From NCBI RefSeq assembly GCF_000241345.1, contig NZ_BAED01000058.1, positions 1 to 64,000 of the forward strand: DNA of 64,000 nt. Direction: 5' to 3'. Position numbers and translations under genes: made by a program. Position 1 is the stretch's first letter. The number at the start of each line of letters is the position of its first letter. The notes beneath the pieces were generated by a model. The model was given only the letters and a program-made list of their open reading frames with translations. It had not been told where the DNA came from and ran no database searches. Below are positions 54,255 to 63,850 of this stretch, piece by piece. This stretch comes from Gordonia amarae NBRC 15530. Lineage in GTDB: Bacteria; Actinomycetota; Actinomycetes; Mycobacteriales; Mycobacteriaceae.

Positions 54255-55051
54255 AGGTCGAAGTCTTGCGGGGTTTCGAGGCTCGTCGCTTGCGCTCCTC
54301 GCACCTCAACCAGCAGCGGGTGCGGACCGCCGAGGACGGTTCGGTCGAACTACGGGGACTGACCAGGAATTTCGGTGACGATGACATTCTCAAGGGCATC
54401 GATCTGACCATTCCCGACGGCCAGTTCGTGGCACTGCTCGGGCGCAGCGGATCGGGCAAGTCGACGTTGCTGCGGGCGATCGCGGGACTCGATCACAGCG
54501 TGGCCGGGTCCGGTCTGCTCCGGGTTCCCGAACGCACGGCGATGGTGTTCCAGGATTCCCGGCTGCTGCCGTGGCAGCGGGTGCTGCCGAATGTGCTGTA
54601 CGGACAGCCGCGATCGGCCCGGCCCCGGGGCGTCGACCTGCTCGCCGAGGTGGGCCTGGCCGGTCGGGAGAAGTCCTGGCCCAACAGCCTTTCCGGTGGT
54701 GAGCAGCAGCGGGTGTCGCTGGCCCGGGCACTGGCCGGTGAGCCGCAACTGCTCCTGGCCGACGAACCGTTCGGCGCCCTCGACGCGCTCACCCGCATCA
54801 AGATGCACGGGCTGCTGCGCACGCTGGTGCGGACCCACCGGCCGACCGTACTACTGGTCACCCACGACGTCGACGAGGCGATCAGCCTGGCCCAGCGGGT
54901 GCTGGTGTTGCAGTCCGGCCGGATCGGCCGCGACGTGACCATCGACCTGCCCGAACCCCGCGACGCCACCGATCCCGGATTCCAGCGGATCAGGCGTGAT
55001 CTGCTCGCTGCGTTGGGTGTCGAACAGACTGCCCCACAACCTGTTCCGTGA
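54230..55051 (+). CDS. ABC transporter ATPase, SsuB type, with repeat-encoded N-terminus
   Basis: A 273-residue ATPase: Walker A GRSGSGKST (from residue 71), signature LSGGEQQRVSLARAL, Walker B LLLADEP and switch histidine in VTHD. GTG 54230 has GAAAGG 7 bases upstream. Residues about 13-28 (LRGFEARRLRSSHLNQ) are encoded by half of the palindromic repeat. Family members usually have Walker A near residue 40, so this N-terminus is about 30 residues long; GTG 54320 after the repeat would give the usual length but has no good ribosome site. Confidence 0.85.
   Translation: MASIIGRLKVEVLRGFEARRLRSSHLNQQRVRTAEDGSVELRGLTRNFGDDDILKGIDLTIPDGQFVALLGRSGSGKSTLLRAIAGLDHSVAGSGLLRVPERTAMVFQDSRLLPWQRVLPNVLYGQPRSARPRGVDLLAEVGLAGREKSWPNSLSGGEQQRVSLARALAGEPQLLLADEPFGALDALTRIKMHGLLRTLVRTHRPTVLLVTHDVDEAISLAQRVLVLQSGRIGRDVTIDLPEPRDATDPGFQRIRRDLLAALGVEQTAPQPVP
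54268..54314. repeat. palindromic repeat, half copy 5, inside the ATPase gene
   Basis: Only the right arm (GGGTTTCGAGGCTCGTCGCT through CACCTCAACCAGC) is present, in frame near the 5' end of the ABC ATPase gene. Confidence 0.85.
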
Positions 55052-55115
55052 CCTATACGGCATCGGCCGCACGTCCCGGAGCGACACCGTCCACCATCAC
55101 CATGAAAGGTTCGTC

Positions 55116-56462
55116 ATGCCCCGCAAGCTTCACCTCAACGCTTTCCTGATGTCGACCGGGCACCACGAGGCGTCGTGGCGCCTGCCCGAATCCGATCCGC
55201 TCGCCCATCTGAGCGCCGAACACTACATCCACCTGGCGCAGACCGCCGAACGCGGCCACTTCGATTCGATCTTCTTCGCTGATTCTCCTGTGCTGCAGGG
55301 TGAACCGGGACGACGGCCGGCGGGCAAGCTGGAACCCACCATCCTGCTGACGGCGATCGCGGCGCGCACCTCCAAGATCGGCCTCATCGCCACGGCGTCA
55401 ACGAGCTACAACGACCCGTACAACCTGGCCCGCCGGTTCGCCTCCGTCGACTGGGTGTCCGGGGGCCGGGTCGGCTGGAACATCGTCACCACCGCCGGTG
55501 CCGACGCCGCCCGCAACTTCGGCCTCGACGACACCCCCGATCACGCCCAGCGGTACGAGAAGGCCGCCGAATTCGTCGATGTGGCCACCAAACTGTGGGA
55601 CAGCTGGGACGACGACGCCTTCATCGGCGACAAGGAACTCGGCATCCACTCCGACCCGGACAAGGTGCACGCCACCGACCACGTCGGCCGGTTCTTCCGG
55701 GTTGCCGGACCGCTGAACGTGCCCCGCTCACCGCAGGCGTATCCCGTTCTGGTGCAGGCGGGTTCGTCGGAGGACGGCAAGAACTTCGCCGCCCGCTACG
55801 CCGAGGCCGTGTTCACCGCCCAGCAGACCGTCGACGACGGCAAGGCGTTCTACGGCGACCTCAAGGAGCGCACCCGCAGGCTCGGCCGCGACCCGGAGAC
55901 CATCAAGATCCTGCCCGGTATCGTGCCCGTCATCGGCGACACCGAGACGCACGCCCGCGAACTCGACGAGGAACTGACCCGGCTGATCCTGCCGGAGTTC
56001 CAGCGCCGCAACCTCGCCGAAAGGTTCAAGCTGCCGGTGGAGGCGCTCGACCTCGACAGTCCGCTGCCCGCGGATCTGCCCACCGAGGACGAGATCCAGG
56101 GCGCCAAGAGCCGCTTCACGCTGATCGTGAATCTGGCCCGGCGCGAACAACTCACGGTGCGTCAGCTCATCGCCCGACTCGGCGGCGGACGCGGGCACCG
56201 GACGTTCGCCGGCACCGCCGAGCAGGTGGCCGACACCATCGAAGAATGGTTCACCTCCGGCGCGGCCGACGGCTTCAACGTGATGCCGGCGGTGCTGCCG
56301 TCCGGGCTCGAGCGGTTCGTCGATGAGGTGGTACCGATCCTGGTGCAGCGCGGCCTGTTCCGCAGCGAGTACGAAACCTCAACTCTGCGTGAGCATTATG
56401 GACTCCCCCGGCCCGCCAGCCGGTTCTCCGCCGATTCCGGGGAGACCACGATCGCCCTGTGA
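55116..56462 (+). CDS. FMN-dependent monooxygenase, NtaA/SnaA/DszA family
   Basis: A 448-residue luciferase-like monooxygenase (HLNAFLMSTGHHEASWR, STSYNDPYNLARRFASVDW, GGRVGWNIVTTAG, PVLVQAGSSEDG). These enzymes use FMNH2 and oxygen to attack C-S, C-N or similar bonds; DszA and NtaA are relatives. ATG 55116 has AAAGG upstream. It follows the sulfonate-type transporter after 64 bases, so it probably processes the imported organosulfur compound. The FMN reductase partner is not in the operon. Confidence 0.87.
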   Translation: MPRKLHLNAFLMSTGHHEASWRLPESDPLAHLSAEHYIHLAQTAERGHFDSIFFADSPVLQGEPGRRPAGKLEPTILLTAIAARTSKIGLIATASTSYNDPYNLARRFASVDWVSGGRVGWNIVTTAGADAARNFGLDDTPDHAQRYEKAAEFVDVATKLWDSWDDDAFIGDKELGIHSDPDKVHATDHVGRFFRVAGPLNVPRSPQAYPVLVQAGSSEDGKNFAARYAEAVFTAQQTVDDGKAFYGDLKERTRRLGRDPETIKILPGIVPVIGDTETHARELDEELTRLILPEFQRRNLAERFKLPVEALDLDSPLPADLPTEDEIQGAKSRFTLIVNLARREQLTVRQLIARLGGGRGHRTFAGTAEQVADTIEEWFTSGAADGFNVMPAVLPSGLERFVDEVVPILVQRGLFRSEYETSTLREHYGLPRPASRFSADSGETTIAL

Positions 56463-56464
56463 GA

Positions 56465-57955
56465 TCACTCGGCCGGGCTGCCCCACGCGGCGATATCGTC
56501 GGCGCGGGGCAGGCCGGTCGTCTGCGACTGCGGGGCATTGAACACATGCACCGCCTCGCCGCCCCCGTACGACGCCCAGCCGGGACCGCCGGTGGTGGCG
56601 AATGCCACCCACGCCGCGTGCATGTCGTCGGCGACCTGCTGCGGCGGGTTGGGGCCGGTGAACGACGAGGTGTCGCGCAGGGCGTCGAACACGAACGAGA
56701 GCTCCAGCGCGTGGCACGAACCCAGCCCGGAAACCTCGCTCTCCCAAGCGAACTCGTACACGTGCGTGGGACCACCCGCGGCCTCGTGGCCGGCGGCGAA
56801 ATCGAGCGCCGGCTTGCGGAAGAAGGCGTCGGAGGCGATGAGATCGAACACGTCGGCGGCGGCCGCGTCCGGGTGGTTGGCGACGTAGGCCGCCACGACA
56901 TCGGGACCGGCGCCGAACCGGGCGGCGACCAGCGGCAGGGCCTCTGCGGTGATCAGTCCGCGGGTGCCGGCGGCCAGGCTGAACAGGGTGAACTCGCGGG
57001 CCGTGGTGCCCAGCAGGAGCGGCACATCGCCACCAGCACCCGCCCCGATCGCGACCTGCGGGAAATCGGGGACCAGCTCGTCGAAGGTGGGCAGGTAGCC
57101 GGTGATGCCGCCGCCGGCGGAGATGGTGGTCGCACCCCACCGGTCGGGGTCCGGTGCCAGCCGGATCGCGTTGTCGATGGCGGTCTGGGCCTCGATGAGC
57201 TTCGCCGGATCCACCTGACTCAGCGCCTGCGCGGTGGGGTCGACACCGAGCAGCTCGGCGAGCTCGGCGGTGACCCGGCGGGCGTCGTCGGGCTGGACGA
57301 CCGACACGCCGTGCCCGCTCTGCACGATGGCCTTGTTGAACAGGCCGCGCGCACCCGGTGAGGCGAGCAGCCCGGCCACGCTCATCCCGCCTGCCGACTC
57401 GCCGAAGATCGTCACATTGCCCGGGTCACCACCGAACGCCGCGATGTTGTCCTGTACCCAGCGCAGGGCCGCGATCTGGTCGCGCATCCCGAGATTCGTG
57501 GGCGCGCCATCGACGGGCAGCCAGCCGTAGGCGCCGAGCCGGTAGTTGATGGACACCAGCACCACACCGTCGCGGGCGAACGCCGAGCCGTCGTAGGTGG
57601 GTGAGGCGTTGGCCCCGCGCACGAAAGCGCCGCCGTGGATCCAGACCATCACCGGCAGTTTCGCCGCGCCCGGGTCGGGGGTCCACACGTTGACGTTGAG
57701 CGATTCGCCGCCGAGTTCGGATGCCGTCACCTTGCCGAACCAGGTGCCGACCGGATCGGGGTACGGCGACTGCCAGCACGACGGCCCCTCGGCGACCGCC
57801 TCCCGGACGCCGTCCCACGCGGTGACCGGTCCGGGCGCGGCGAAGGCCTGCTCACCTACCGGTGCGGCCGCGTACGGGACACCGAGAAACGCTGACACCC
57901 CACCCGCATGGGTTCCGGAGATCTGACCGCCGTCGACAGTGACTGTGATGCTCAT
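56465..57955 (-). CDS. type-B carboxylesterase
   Basis: A 496-residue carboxylesterase/lipase of the cholinesterase-like family: FLGVPYAAAPVG, LPVMVWIHGGAF (oxyanion hole), and GESAGG with nucleophile S187. ATG 57955 is used; GTG 57958 is also possible. No signal peptide is seen, so it is cytoplasmic. It converges with the monooxygenase gene with only 2 bases between stops. Substrate unknown. Confidence 0.88.
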   Translation of the reverse strand: MSITVTVDGGQISGTHAGGVSAFLGVPYAAAPVGEQAFAAPGPVTAWDGVREAVAEGPSCWQSPYPDPVGTWFGKVTASELGGESLNVNVWTPDPGAAKLPVMVWIHGGAFVRGANASPTYDGSAFARDGVVLVSINYRLGAYGWLPVDGAPTNLGMRDQIAALRWVQDNIAAFGGDPGNVTIFGESAGGMSVAGLLASPGARGLFNKAIVQSGHGVSVVQPDDARRVTAELAELLGVDPTAQALSQVDPAKLIEAQTAIDNAIRLAPDPDRWGATTISAGGGITGYLPTFDELVPDFPQVAIGAGAGGDVPLLLGTTAREFTLFSLAAGTRGLITAEALPLVAARFGAGPDVVAAYVANHPDAAAADVFDLIASDAFFRKPALDFAAGHEAAGGPTHVYEFAWESEVSGLGSCHALELSFVFDALRDTSSFTGPNPPQQVADDMHAAWVAFATTGGPGWASYGGGEAVHVFNAPQSQTTGLPRADDIAAWGSPAE

Positions 57956-57989
57956 CACCTGAGCGTAGACGCACGTCCGGCCGCTTCGA

Positions 57990-58589
57990 TCACCACATCA
58001 TCGTCCACAGGGCGCGCGGGCCGGCGAAGACCGTTTCGCGCAGATGGTTGCGGATCTGCCCCGTCACCGGGCACGAACAGTGCGCGGGCACACCCCGCGC
58101 GTCCACCCCGGCGTCCCGGCACAGCGCGATCGCCCGGCGCAGATGGAAGTCCTGGGTCACGACCACGAGCGTCGTCGCCCCGAATACCTCCCGGGCCCGG
58201 CGGCAGCTCGCCGCGGTGTCCATCCCCAGCCCGTCGTCGACGATCCGGTCGCCCGGAACACCGCGTGCGAGGAGGTAGGAGCGCATGACGGCCGGTTCGT
58301 CACCGGCATCCGCCGACCCGTTACCGGAGTCGATGATGTGTGCGGCGCGTCCGGATCGGAACACGTCGACCGCCGTGTCGAGCCGGCCCCGCACGTAGTC
58401 GCCCGGCCGGCCGTCGGACACGAGCGACCCGAGAACCAGCAACGTCGACCCCGGCGGCACGTCGTCCGGGCGGATGACACGACCGGAGGACACCACAGAG
58501 ATCCAGGTCAGGGACACCGTGATGATCAATTCGATGACGATGGCCGCGGCGATCGCCGTCTTCGCGATCGGTCCTGCCGGTCGGTTCAC
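57990..58589 (-). CDS. DUF218 (SanA/YdcF-like) membrane protein
   Basis: A 199-residue protein with one N-terminal membrane helix (about residues 9-32) and a DUF218 domain (LLVLGSLVSDGRPGDYVRGR, TTLVVVTQDFHLRRAIALCR). The start is GTG 58589; the next GTG upstream runs into a stop. SanA-type proteins affect envelope permeability. Its coding context, downstream-facing toward the esterase, does not reveal a partner. Confidence 0.78.
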   Translation of the reverse strand: MNRPAGPIAKTAIAAAIVIELIITVSLTWISVVSSGRVIRPDDVPPGSTLLVLGSLVSDGRPGDYVRGRLDTAVDVFRSGRAAHIIDSGNGSADAGDEPAVMRSYLLARGVPGDRIVDDGLGMDTAASCRRAREVFGATTLVVVTQDFHLRRAIALCRDAGVDARGVPAHCSCPVTGQIRNHLRETVFAGPRALWTMMW

Positions 58590-58782
58590 GCGTTCACGGT
58601 AGCCCCGGCCGTCGGTAAGCGACCCCGGGAACATCCGCGATCCTGCGGCGTGGATAAAGTAACGCGCATCACGGCGCGGTCCGGTGCCATCGGGCGGGGG
58701 CCTCGACAGACCACACGATCCGTCCGACACTTGAATCCTTCTCTCCATACCTTGGGGACCAGAAACCGGGGAGGCCACCGCG

Positions 58783-60198
58783 ATGCAGTACATGCCCGTC
58801 ACCGAAGCGATGTTCCTGATCGCGGAAACCCGCGAACAGCCGATGCACGTCGGTGGCCTGCAGCTCTTCGAACCGCGCGAGGGGCAGTCCGCATCCGACC
58901 TGGCCGAGGAGGTCTTCGAGGTCTTCCACAACGGCACCGAGGTCAGTGACCTGTTCCGCAAGCGGCCCGCCTCGCCCGCCCCGATCATGGGCAACCTGTT
59001 CTGGACCCACGACGACGAGATCGACTTCGACTACCACGTGCGGCGCGTGGTGCTGCCCCGCCCCGGCCGCGTCCGTGAGCTGCTGCGGTACGTCTCGCTC
59101 AACCACGGCGCCCTCCTCGACCGCAACCGGCCGATGTGGGAGGTCCACATCATCGAGGGCCTCAACGACGGTCGGCTCGCGCTGTACACGAAGGTGCATC
59201 ATTCGCTGGTCGACGGCGTGACCGCGCTGCGGATCCTGCAGCGCACCCTGTCCACCGACCCCGAGGACCGGTCGGGCCGTACCCCGTGGGCGCTGCACAG
59301 CAAGCCCCGGCCGGCCACGGAGAAGTCCGACGAGCATGCGGGCCGGATCCCGCTCATCTCCGGTCTGCTCGGGGCCGCGGGCGCGGCCGCCGACGTCGCC
59401 GGTCAGGTCGCCGGACTGGCGCCGGCAGCCGCCAAGATCGCCTGGTCCGCCCTCCGCGACGACGACTACGCCGCACCGCTGACCACCGCGCCGCGCACCC
59501 TGCTCGACGTGCCCATCGGCAGCGCCCGCCGCTTCGCCGGCGAGCAGTGGGAGCTGTCGCGGGTCAAGGCCGTCGCCAAGGCGCTGGACATCACACTCAA
59601 CGACGTCGTGCTCGCCATGTGTTCGGGTGCGCTCCGCTCGTACCTGATCGATCAGGACGCGCTGCCCGATTCGTCGATGGTCGCGACGCTGCCGGTGTCG
59701 CTGCACACCGAGGGCGGCAAGGACGGCAACGCGATCACCGCCATCATGTGCAAGCTGGGCACCGAGCAGCCGGACCCGCAACAGCGCGTGCGCACCATCG
59801 TCGCCTCCACGAAGGAGGCCAAGAAGGTGGTGCGCGGTCTGGCGCCGCTGCAGCAGCTCGCGCTGGGCGCGGCCAATATCGCACCGCTGGCCCTGGCCGC
59901 GGTGCCCGGCTTCGTCCGGTACGTGCCACCGCAGTTCAACCTGATGATCAGCAATGTTCCGGGCCCCCGTGAGGAGATGTACTGGAACGGCGCCCGACTC
60001 ACCGACGTGTACCCGGTGTCGGTGGTGATGGAGGGCCTGGCGCTCAACATCACGGTGACCTCGACCGCGAGCCACATGAACTTCGGCCTCATCGGCGCCC
60101 GCAAGGAACTGCCGAGCCTGCAGCGGCTGCTGACCCACCTCGGCACCGCGCTGGAGGAACTGGAGAAGCTGGCCGACGCCACCACACCGGCGAACTGA
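58783..60198 (+). CDS. WS/DGAT acyltransferase (wax ester/triacylglycerol synthase)
   Basis: A 471-residue bifunctional acyltransferase with the active motif HHSLVDG (H139-H140 to G145) and the family motifs NDVVLAMCSGALR and ISNVPGP. It makes triacylglycerol or wax esters from acyl-CoA, the storage lipid of these bacteria. ATG 58783 has a GGGGAGG-like site. It is monocistronic: a 276-bp gap follows before the Fe-S reductase. Confidence 0.92.
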   Translation: MQYMPVTEAMFLIAETREQPMHVGGLQLFEPREGQSASDLAEEVFEVFHNGTEVSDLFRKRPASPAPIMGNLFWTHDDEIDFDYHVRRVVLPRPGRVRELLRYVSLNHGALLDRNRPMWEVHIIEGLNDGRLALYTKVHHSLVDGVTALRILQRTLSTDPEDRSGRTPWALHSKPRPATEKSDEHAGRIPLISGLLGAAGAAADVAGQVAGLAPAAAKIAWSALRDDDYAAPLTTAPRTLLDVPIGSARRFAGEQWELSRVKAVAKALDITLNDVVLAMCSGALRSYLIDQDALPDSSMVATLPVSLHTEGGKDGNAITAIMCKLGTEQPDPQQRVRTIVASTKEAKKVVRGLAPLQQLALGAANIAPLALAAVPGFVRYVPPQFNLMISNVPGPREEMYWNGARLTDVYPVSVVMEGLALNITVTSTASHMNFGLIGARKELPSLQRLLTHLGTALEELEKLADATTPAN

Positions 60199-60474
60199 CG
60201 CCGTGCCCACCACCGCGGCGGGCACCCACCGGCGTCGGGGCGTAATTTCTGTCACAAATACGCCTCCGTGAGCACCACCTGACTCGACAGTAAGTTACTC
60301 GCGAGTATCGTCTTTTCTGATCGCCACGCGGACCACGGCGGCTGGTTAGGTAAACCTTGGCAGCGCCGCGGAAGCGTGAGGTTTTACCGTTACTTGTAGT
60401 AGACGACGGTTCTGCGCACTCAGCCCTGCGCGCAGAACGCTGTGATCGACCAAGAGGAAGGCCGGTACGCGCCC

Positions 60475-63400
60475 GTGACTCCCATGACCGCAACGTTGGG
60501 CACAATCGGTGTACTGCTCAGCCTGGGATGCTGGTTCGCGTTCGTTCGCGGCGCCTTCGGCATCGTACGCACCATCCTGATCGGTCAGAGCGTGCCCAGC
60601 TCACGCTTCTTCCCGGTGCTCCCCCGCCTGTGGACGATGATCAAGGAATTCATCGCCCACACCCGCATGATCAAGTTCCGGACCGTCGGCATCGCCCACT
60701 GGCTGGTGATGATCGGCTTCCTCTGCGGCATGCTGCTGTTCTTCGAGGCGTACGGGCAGGCCATCAACCCCGAGTTCCACTGGCCGATCATCGGTGACAC
60801 CTTCGGCTGGCACCTGTGGGACGAGATCCTGGGCATCGGCACTGTCGTCGGCATCGTCACGCTGATCGTGATCCGCCAGCTCAACCATCCGCGCATCCCC
60901 GAGCGCATCTCGCGTTTCTCCGGCTCGCGGTTCGTGCCCGCCTACACGATCGAGGCGATCGTCCTGGTCGAGGGCCTGGGCATGGTCTTCGTCAAGGCCG
61001 GCAAGATCGCCACCTACCACCACCACAACGCGGGCTCCGACTTCTTCACCATGCAGGTGGCCAAGCTGCTCCCGGCCAGCCCCAACATGGTCGGCATCTT
61101 CGCGCTGATCAAGCTGCTCTCGGGCAGCCTCTTCCTGCTGCTGGTGGGCACCCACCTCAACTGGGGTGTGGCCTGGCACCGCTTCTCGGCGTTCTTCAAC
61201 ATCTACTTCAAGCGTGAGCAGGACGGCGGCGTCGCCCTCGGCGCGGCCAAGCCGATGATGAGCCAGGGCAAAGTCCTGGATCCGGAGACCGCCGACCCCG
61301 ACGTCGACGCCTTCGGCGCCGGACGGGTCGAGGACTTCAGCTGGAAGGCCTGGCTCGACTTCACCACCTGCACCGAGTGCGGTCGCTGCCAGTCGCAGTG
61401 CCCCGCCTGGAACACCGGTAAGCCCCTCTCGCCCAAGCTGCTGATCATGTCGCTGCGCGACCACGGTATGGCCAAGGCGCCATACCTGCTGGCCGGTGGC
61501 AGCACCGACATGGGCGGTGAGGAGGTCGGTCTCCTCGACGCCGACGGCAAGCCCGACGAGGAGAAGCTGAACGCGATCCCGGCCGCGGCCCGTGCCGAGG
61601 CCGCCCGCAAGCTGGTCGGCGAATCCAAGGGCGCCACCGGCGGCGGCGAGCCCGTAGTCGCCGAGGACGGCGCCTTCGATCCGGAGGCACTCGGCGCTGT
61701 CATCGACACCGAAACCCTGTGGAGCTGCACCACCTGCGGCGCGTGCGTCGAACAGTGCCCCGTCGACATCGAGCATGTCGACCACATCCTCGATATGCGC
61801 CGCTACCAGGTGCTCATCGAATCGGACTTCCCCACCGAACTCGCCGGCATGTTCAAGAAGCTCGAGACCAAGGGCAATCCGTGGGGCCAGAACGCCGCCG
61901 CGCGGACCGCCTGGATCGACGAGATGGACATCGATATCCCCGTCTTCGGGCAGGACGTCGAATCGTTCGAGGGCTTCGAGTACCTGTTCTGGGTCGGTTG
62001 CGCCGGCGCCTACGAGGACCGGGCGAAGAAGACCACCAAGGCCGTCGCCGAACTCCTCGACATGGCTGCCGTCAACTTCCTGGTCCTCGGCCAGGGCGAG
62101 ACCTGTACCGGTGACTCGGCCCGGCGTGCGGGCAACGAGTTCCTGTTCCAGATGCTGGCGCAGCAGAACATCGAGATGATGAACCAGGTGTTCGACACCG
62201 CGCCGGGTCAGCGCAAGAAGATCGTCGTCACCTGTGCCCACTGCTTCAACGCCCTGGGCAACGAGTACCCGCAGGTCGGCGGCACCTATGAGGTCGTCCA
62301 CCACACCCAGCTCCTCAACCGCCTGGTGCGGGAGAAGCGGCTGGTGCCGGTCGCCCCGATCGGCGAGGGCGTCACCTACCACGACCCGTGCTACCTGGGC
62401 CGCCACAACAAGGTGTACGACGCGCCGCGTGAGCTGATGGCCGCGTCGGGCTCCACCCTCACCGAGATGCCGCGTCACGGCGAACGGTCCATGTGCTGTG
62501 GCGCCGGCGGTGCCCGCATGTGGATGGAGGAGCAGATCGGTAAGCGCATCAACGTCGACCGTGTCGACGAGGCGCTCGGCGTGCTGGAGACCGCCCCGCA
62601 GGAAGTCAAGAAGGTCGCCACCGGCTGCCCGTTCTGCCGCGTCATGCTCACCGACGGCGTCACCGCCCGCACCGCGGGCACCGAGCTCGAGGACAAGATC
62701 GAGGTCGTCGACGTCGCGCAGATGCTGCTCGAATCGGTCAAGCGCGGCGACCCGGTCGAGGTCAAGCGCGGCGGCAAGTTCCTGCACCCGTCGGCGCCCG
62801 CCCCCGAACCGGAACCCGAGCCCGAACCGGAGCCGGTGAAGGTCATCGAGAAGGCTGCCCCGGCCGCCGCCTCCGGCGGTGCCGCCAAGCCCAAGGTCGG
62901 CCTGGGCATGAAGGGCGGCATGAAGAAGCCGGGTGGGGCGAAAGCCGCCGCCCCGGCCGCCGAGGCCGCACCCGCCACCGAGGCCAAGCCCGCGGCCAAG
63001 GGCTTCGGCATGAAGGGCGGCATGAAAAAGCCGGGCGGCGCCAAGCCGGCCGCCACTGCCGCACCAGCCGCCGAGGCGCCCGAAGCCGAGAAGAAGCCCG
63101 CAGCCAAGGGCTTCGGCATGAAAGGTGGCATCAAGAAGCCCGGCGCCGCCAAACCCGCCGCTGCGGCTCCCGAGGCCGCTCCCGCGACCGAGGCCCCCGC
63201 GGCCGAAAAGAAACCCGCAGCCAAGGGCTTCGGCATGAAGAGCGGCATCAAGAAGCCCGGCGCTGCCAAGCCTGCCGCTGCGTCGGCACCCGCCGCCGAG
63301 GCTCCGGCCGTCGAGACACCCGCCGTCGAGACACCCGCCGTCGAAGCTCCGGCTGCAGCCGCCACCACCGACGCCGGTACAGCCAAGGCCAAGGGCTTCG

Positions 63401-63843
63401 GCATGGCCGCGGGTAAGAAGCGACCGGGTGCCAAGCCTGTTGCGAAACCAGCCGTCGCCGAACCCGCCGGTGATGTCGAGGAGATCGCCGAGACCGAAGC
63501 GGCTGTGGAGGCCGCCGCACCTGCGGTGACCGAAACGATCGCACCTGCGGTGACCGAGGCCGGCGCGGCGAAGGCCAAGGGGTTCGGCATGGCCGCCGGC
63601 AAGAAACGCCCCGGCGCCAAAGCCGCTCCCGACGCCAAGCCGGCCCCGGTCCCGGCACCTGAGCCCGAAACGGCCGAGCCGGAGCTCCCCGAAGCAGAGC
63701 CTGCCGAGCCGGAAGTCGTCGAAGCAGAAGAACCCGCGGCACAGTCCCCCGACGGTGACGCCCGCACCATTGCCGAGACGGGCGCAGCCAAAGCCAAGGG
63801 CTTCGGCATGGCTGCCGGCAAGAAACGCCCCGGCCACCACTGA
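60475..63843 (+). CDS. membrane Fe-S heterodisulfide-reductase-like protein with repetitive C-terminus
   Basis: About 1122 residues from GTG 60475 (GTG 60442 and ATG 60484 are alternatives). Five predicted membrane helices in residues 5-225; two 4Fe-4S motifs at C299-C302-C305-C309 and C418-C421-C424-C428; two CCG-type domains with VTCAHC (C587, C590), CCGAGG (C674, C675) and GCPFC (C718, C721). This is the layout of M. tuberculosis Rv0338c-type reductases, resembling HdrD with a cytochrome-b-like membrane part. Residues about 775-1122 are Ala/Pro/Lys/Glu-rich with seven GFGM-type repeats. It probably moves electrons between a membrane quinone pool and an unknown donor. Confidence 0.88.
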   Translation: MTPMTATLGTIGVLLSLGCWFAFVRGAFGIVRTILIGQSVPSSRFFPVLPRLWTMIKEFIAHTRMIKFRTVGIAHWLVMIGFLCGMLLFFEAYGQAINPEFHWPIIGDTFGWHLWDEILGIGTVVGIVTLIVIRQLNHPRIPERISRFSGSRFVPAYTIEAIVLVEGLGMVFVKAGKIATYHHHNAGSDFFTMQVAKLLPASPNMVGIFALIKLLSGSLFLLLVGTHLNWGVAWHRFSAFFNIYFKREQDGGVALGAAKPMMSQGKVLDPETADPDVDAFGAGRVEDFSWKAWLDFTTCTECGRCQSQCPAWNTGKPLSPKLLIMSLRDHGMAKAPYLLAGGSTDMGGEEVGLLDADGKPDEEKLNAIPAAARAEAARKLVGESKGATGGGEPVVAEDGAFDPEALGAVIDTETLWSCTTCGACVEQCPVDIEHVDHILDMRRYQVLIESDFPTELAGMFKKLETKGNPWGQNAAARTAWIDEMDIDIPVFGQDVESFEGFEYLFWVGCAGAYEDRAKKTTKAVAELLDMAAVNFLVLGQGETCTGDSARRAGNEFLFQMLAQQNIEMMNQVFDTAPGQRKKIVVTCAHCFNALGNEYPQVGGTYEVVHHTQLLNRLVREKRLVPVAPIGEGVTYHDPCYLGRHNKVYDAPRELMAASGSTLTEMPRHGERSMCCGAGGARMWMEEQIGKRINVDRVDEALGVLETAPQEVKKVATGCPFCRVMLTDGVTARTAGTELEDKIEVVDVAQMLLESVKRGDPVEVKRGGKFLHPSAPAPEPEPEPEPEPVKVIEKAAPAAASGGAAKPKVGLGMKGGMKKPGGAKAAAPAAEAAPATEAKPAAKGFGMKGGMKKPGGAKPAATAAPAAEAPEAEKKPAAKGFGMKGGIKKPGAAKPAAAAPEAAPATEAPAAEKKPAAKGFGMKSGIKKPGAAKPAAASAPAAEAPAVETPAVETPAVEAPAAAATTDAGTAKAKGFGMAAGKKRPGAKPVAKPAVAEPAGDVEEIAETEAAVEAAAPAVTETIAPAVTEAGAAKAKGFGMAAGKKRPGAKAAPDAKPAPVPAPEPETAEPELPEAEPAEPEVVEAEEPAAQSPDGDARTIAETGAAKAKGFGMAAGKKRPGHH
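62794..63840 (+). repeat. repetitive C-terminal coding region with seven GFGM units
   Basis: Seven copies of a motif G-[F/L]-G-M-x-x-G-x-K-[K/R]-P-G, in two forms (GFGMKGGMKKPG-like, four copies; GFGMAAGKKRPG, three copies), separated by Ala/Pro/Glu-rich spacers. The last copy forms the C-terminus. Spacers differ in length, so copies expanded by more than simple slippage. Confidence 0.9.
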
Positions 63844-63850
63844 CGCCCTC

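Noticed and set aside
60346-60358. TTAGGTAAACCTT as an iron-regulator (IdeR) box before the Fe-S reductase
   Set aside because: It matches only about half of the 19-bp consensus; the spacing of the second half is wrong.
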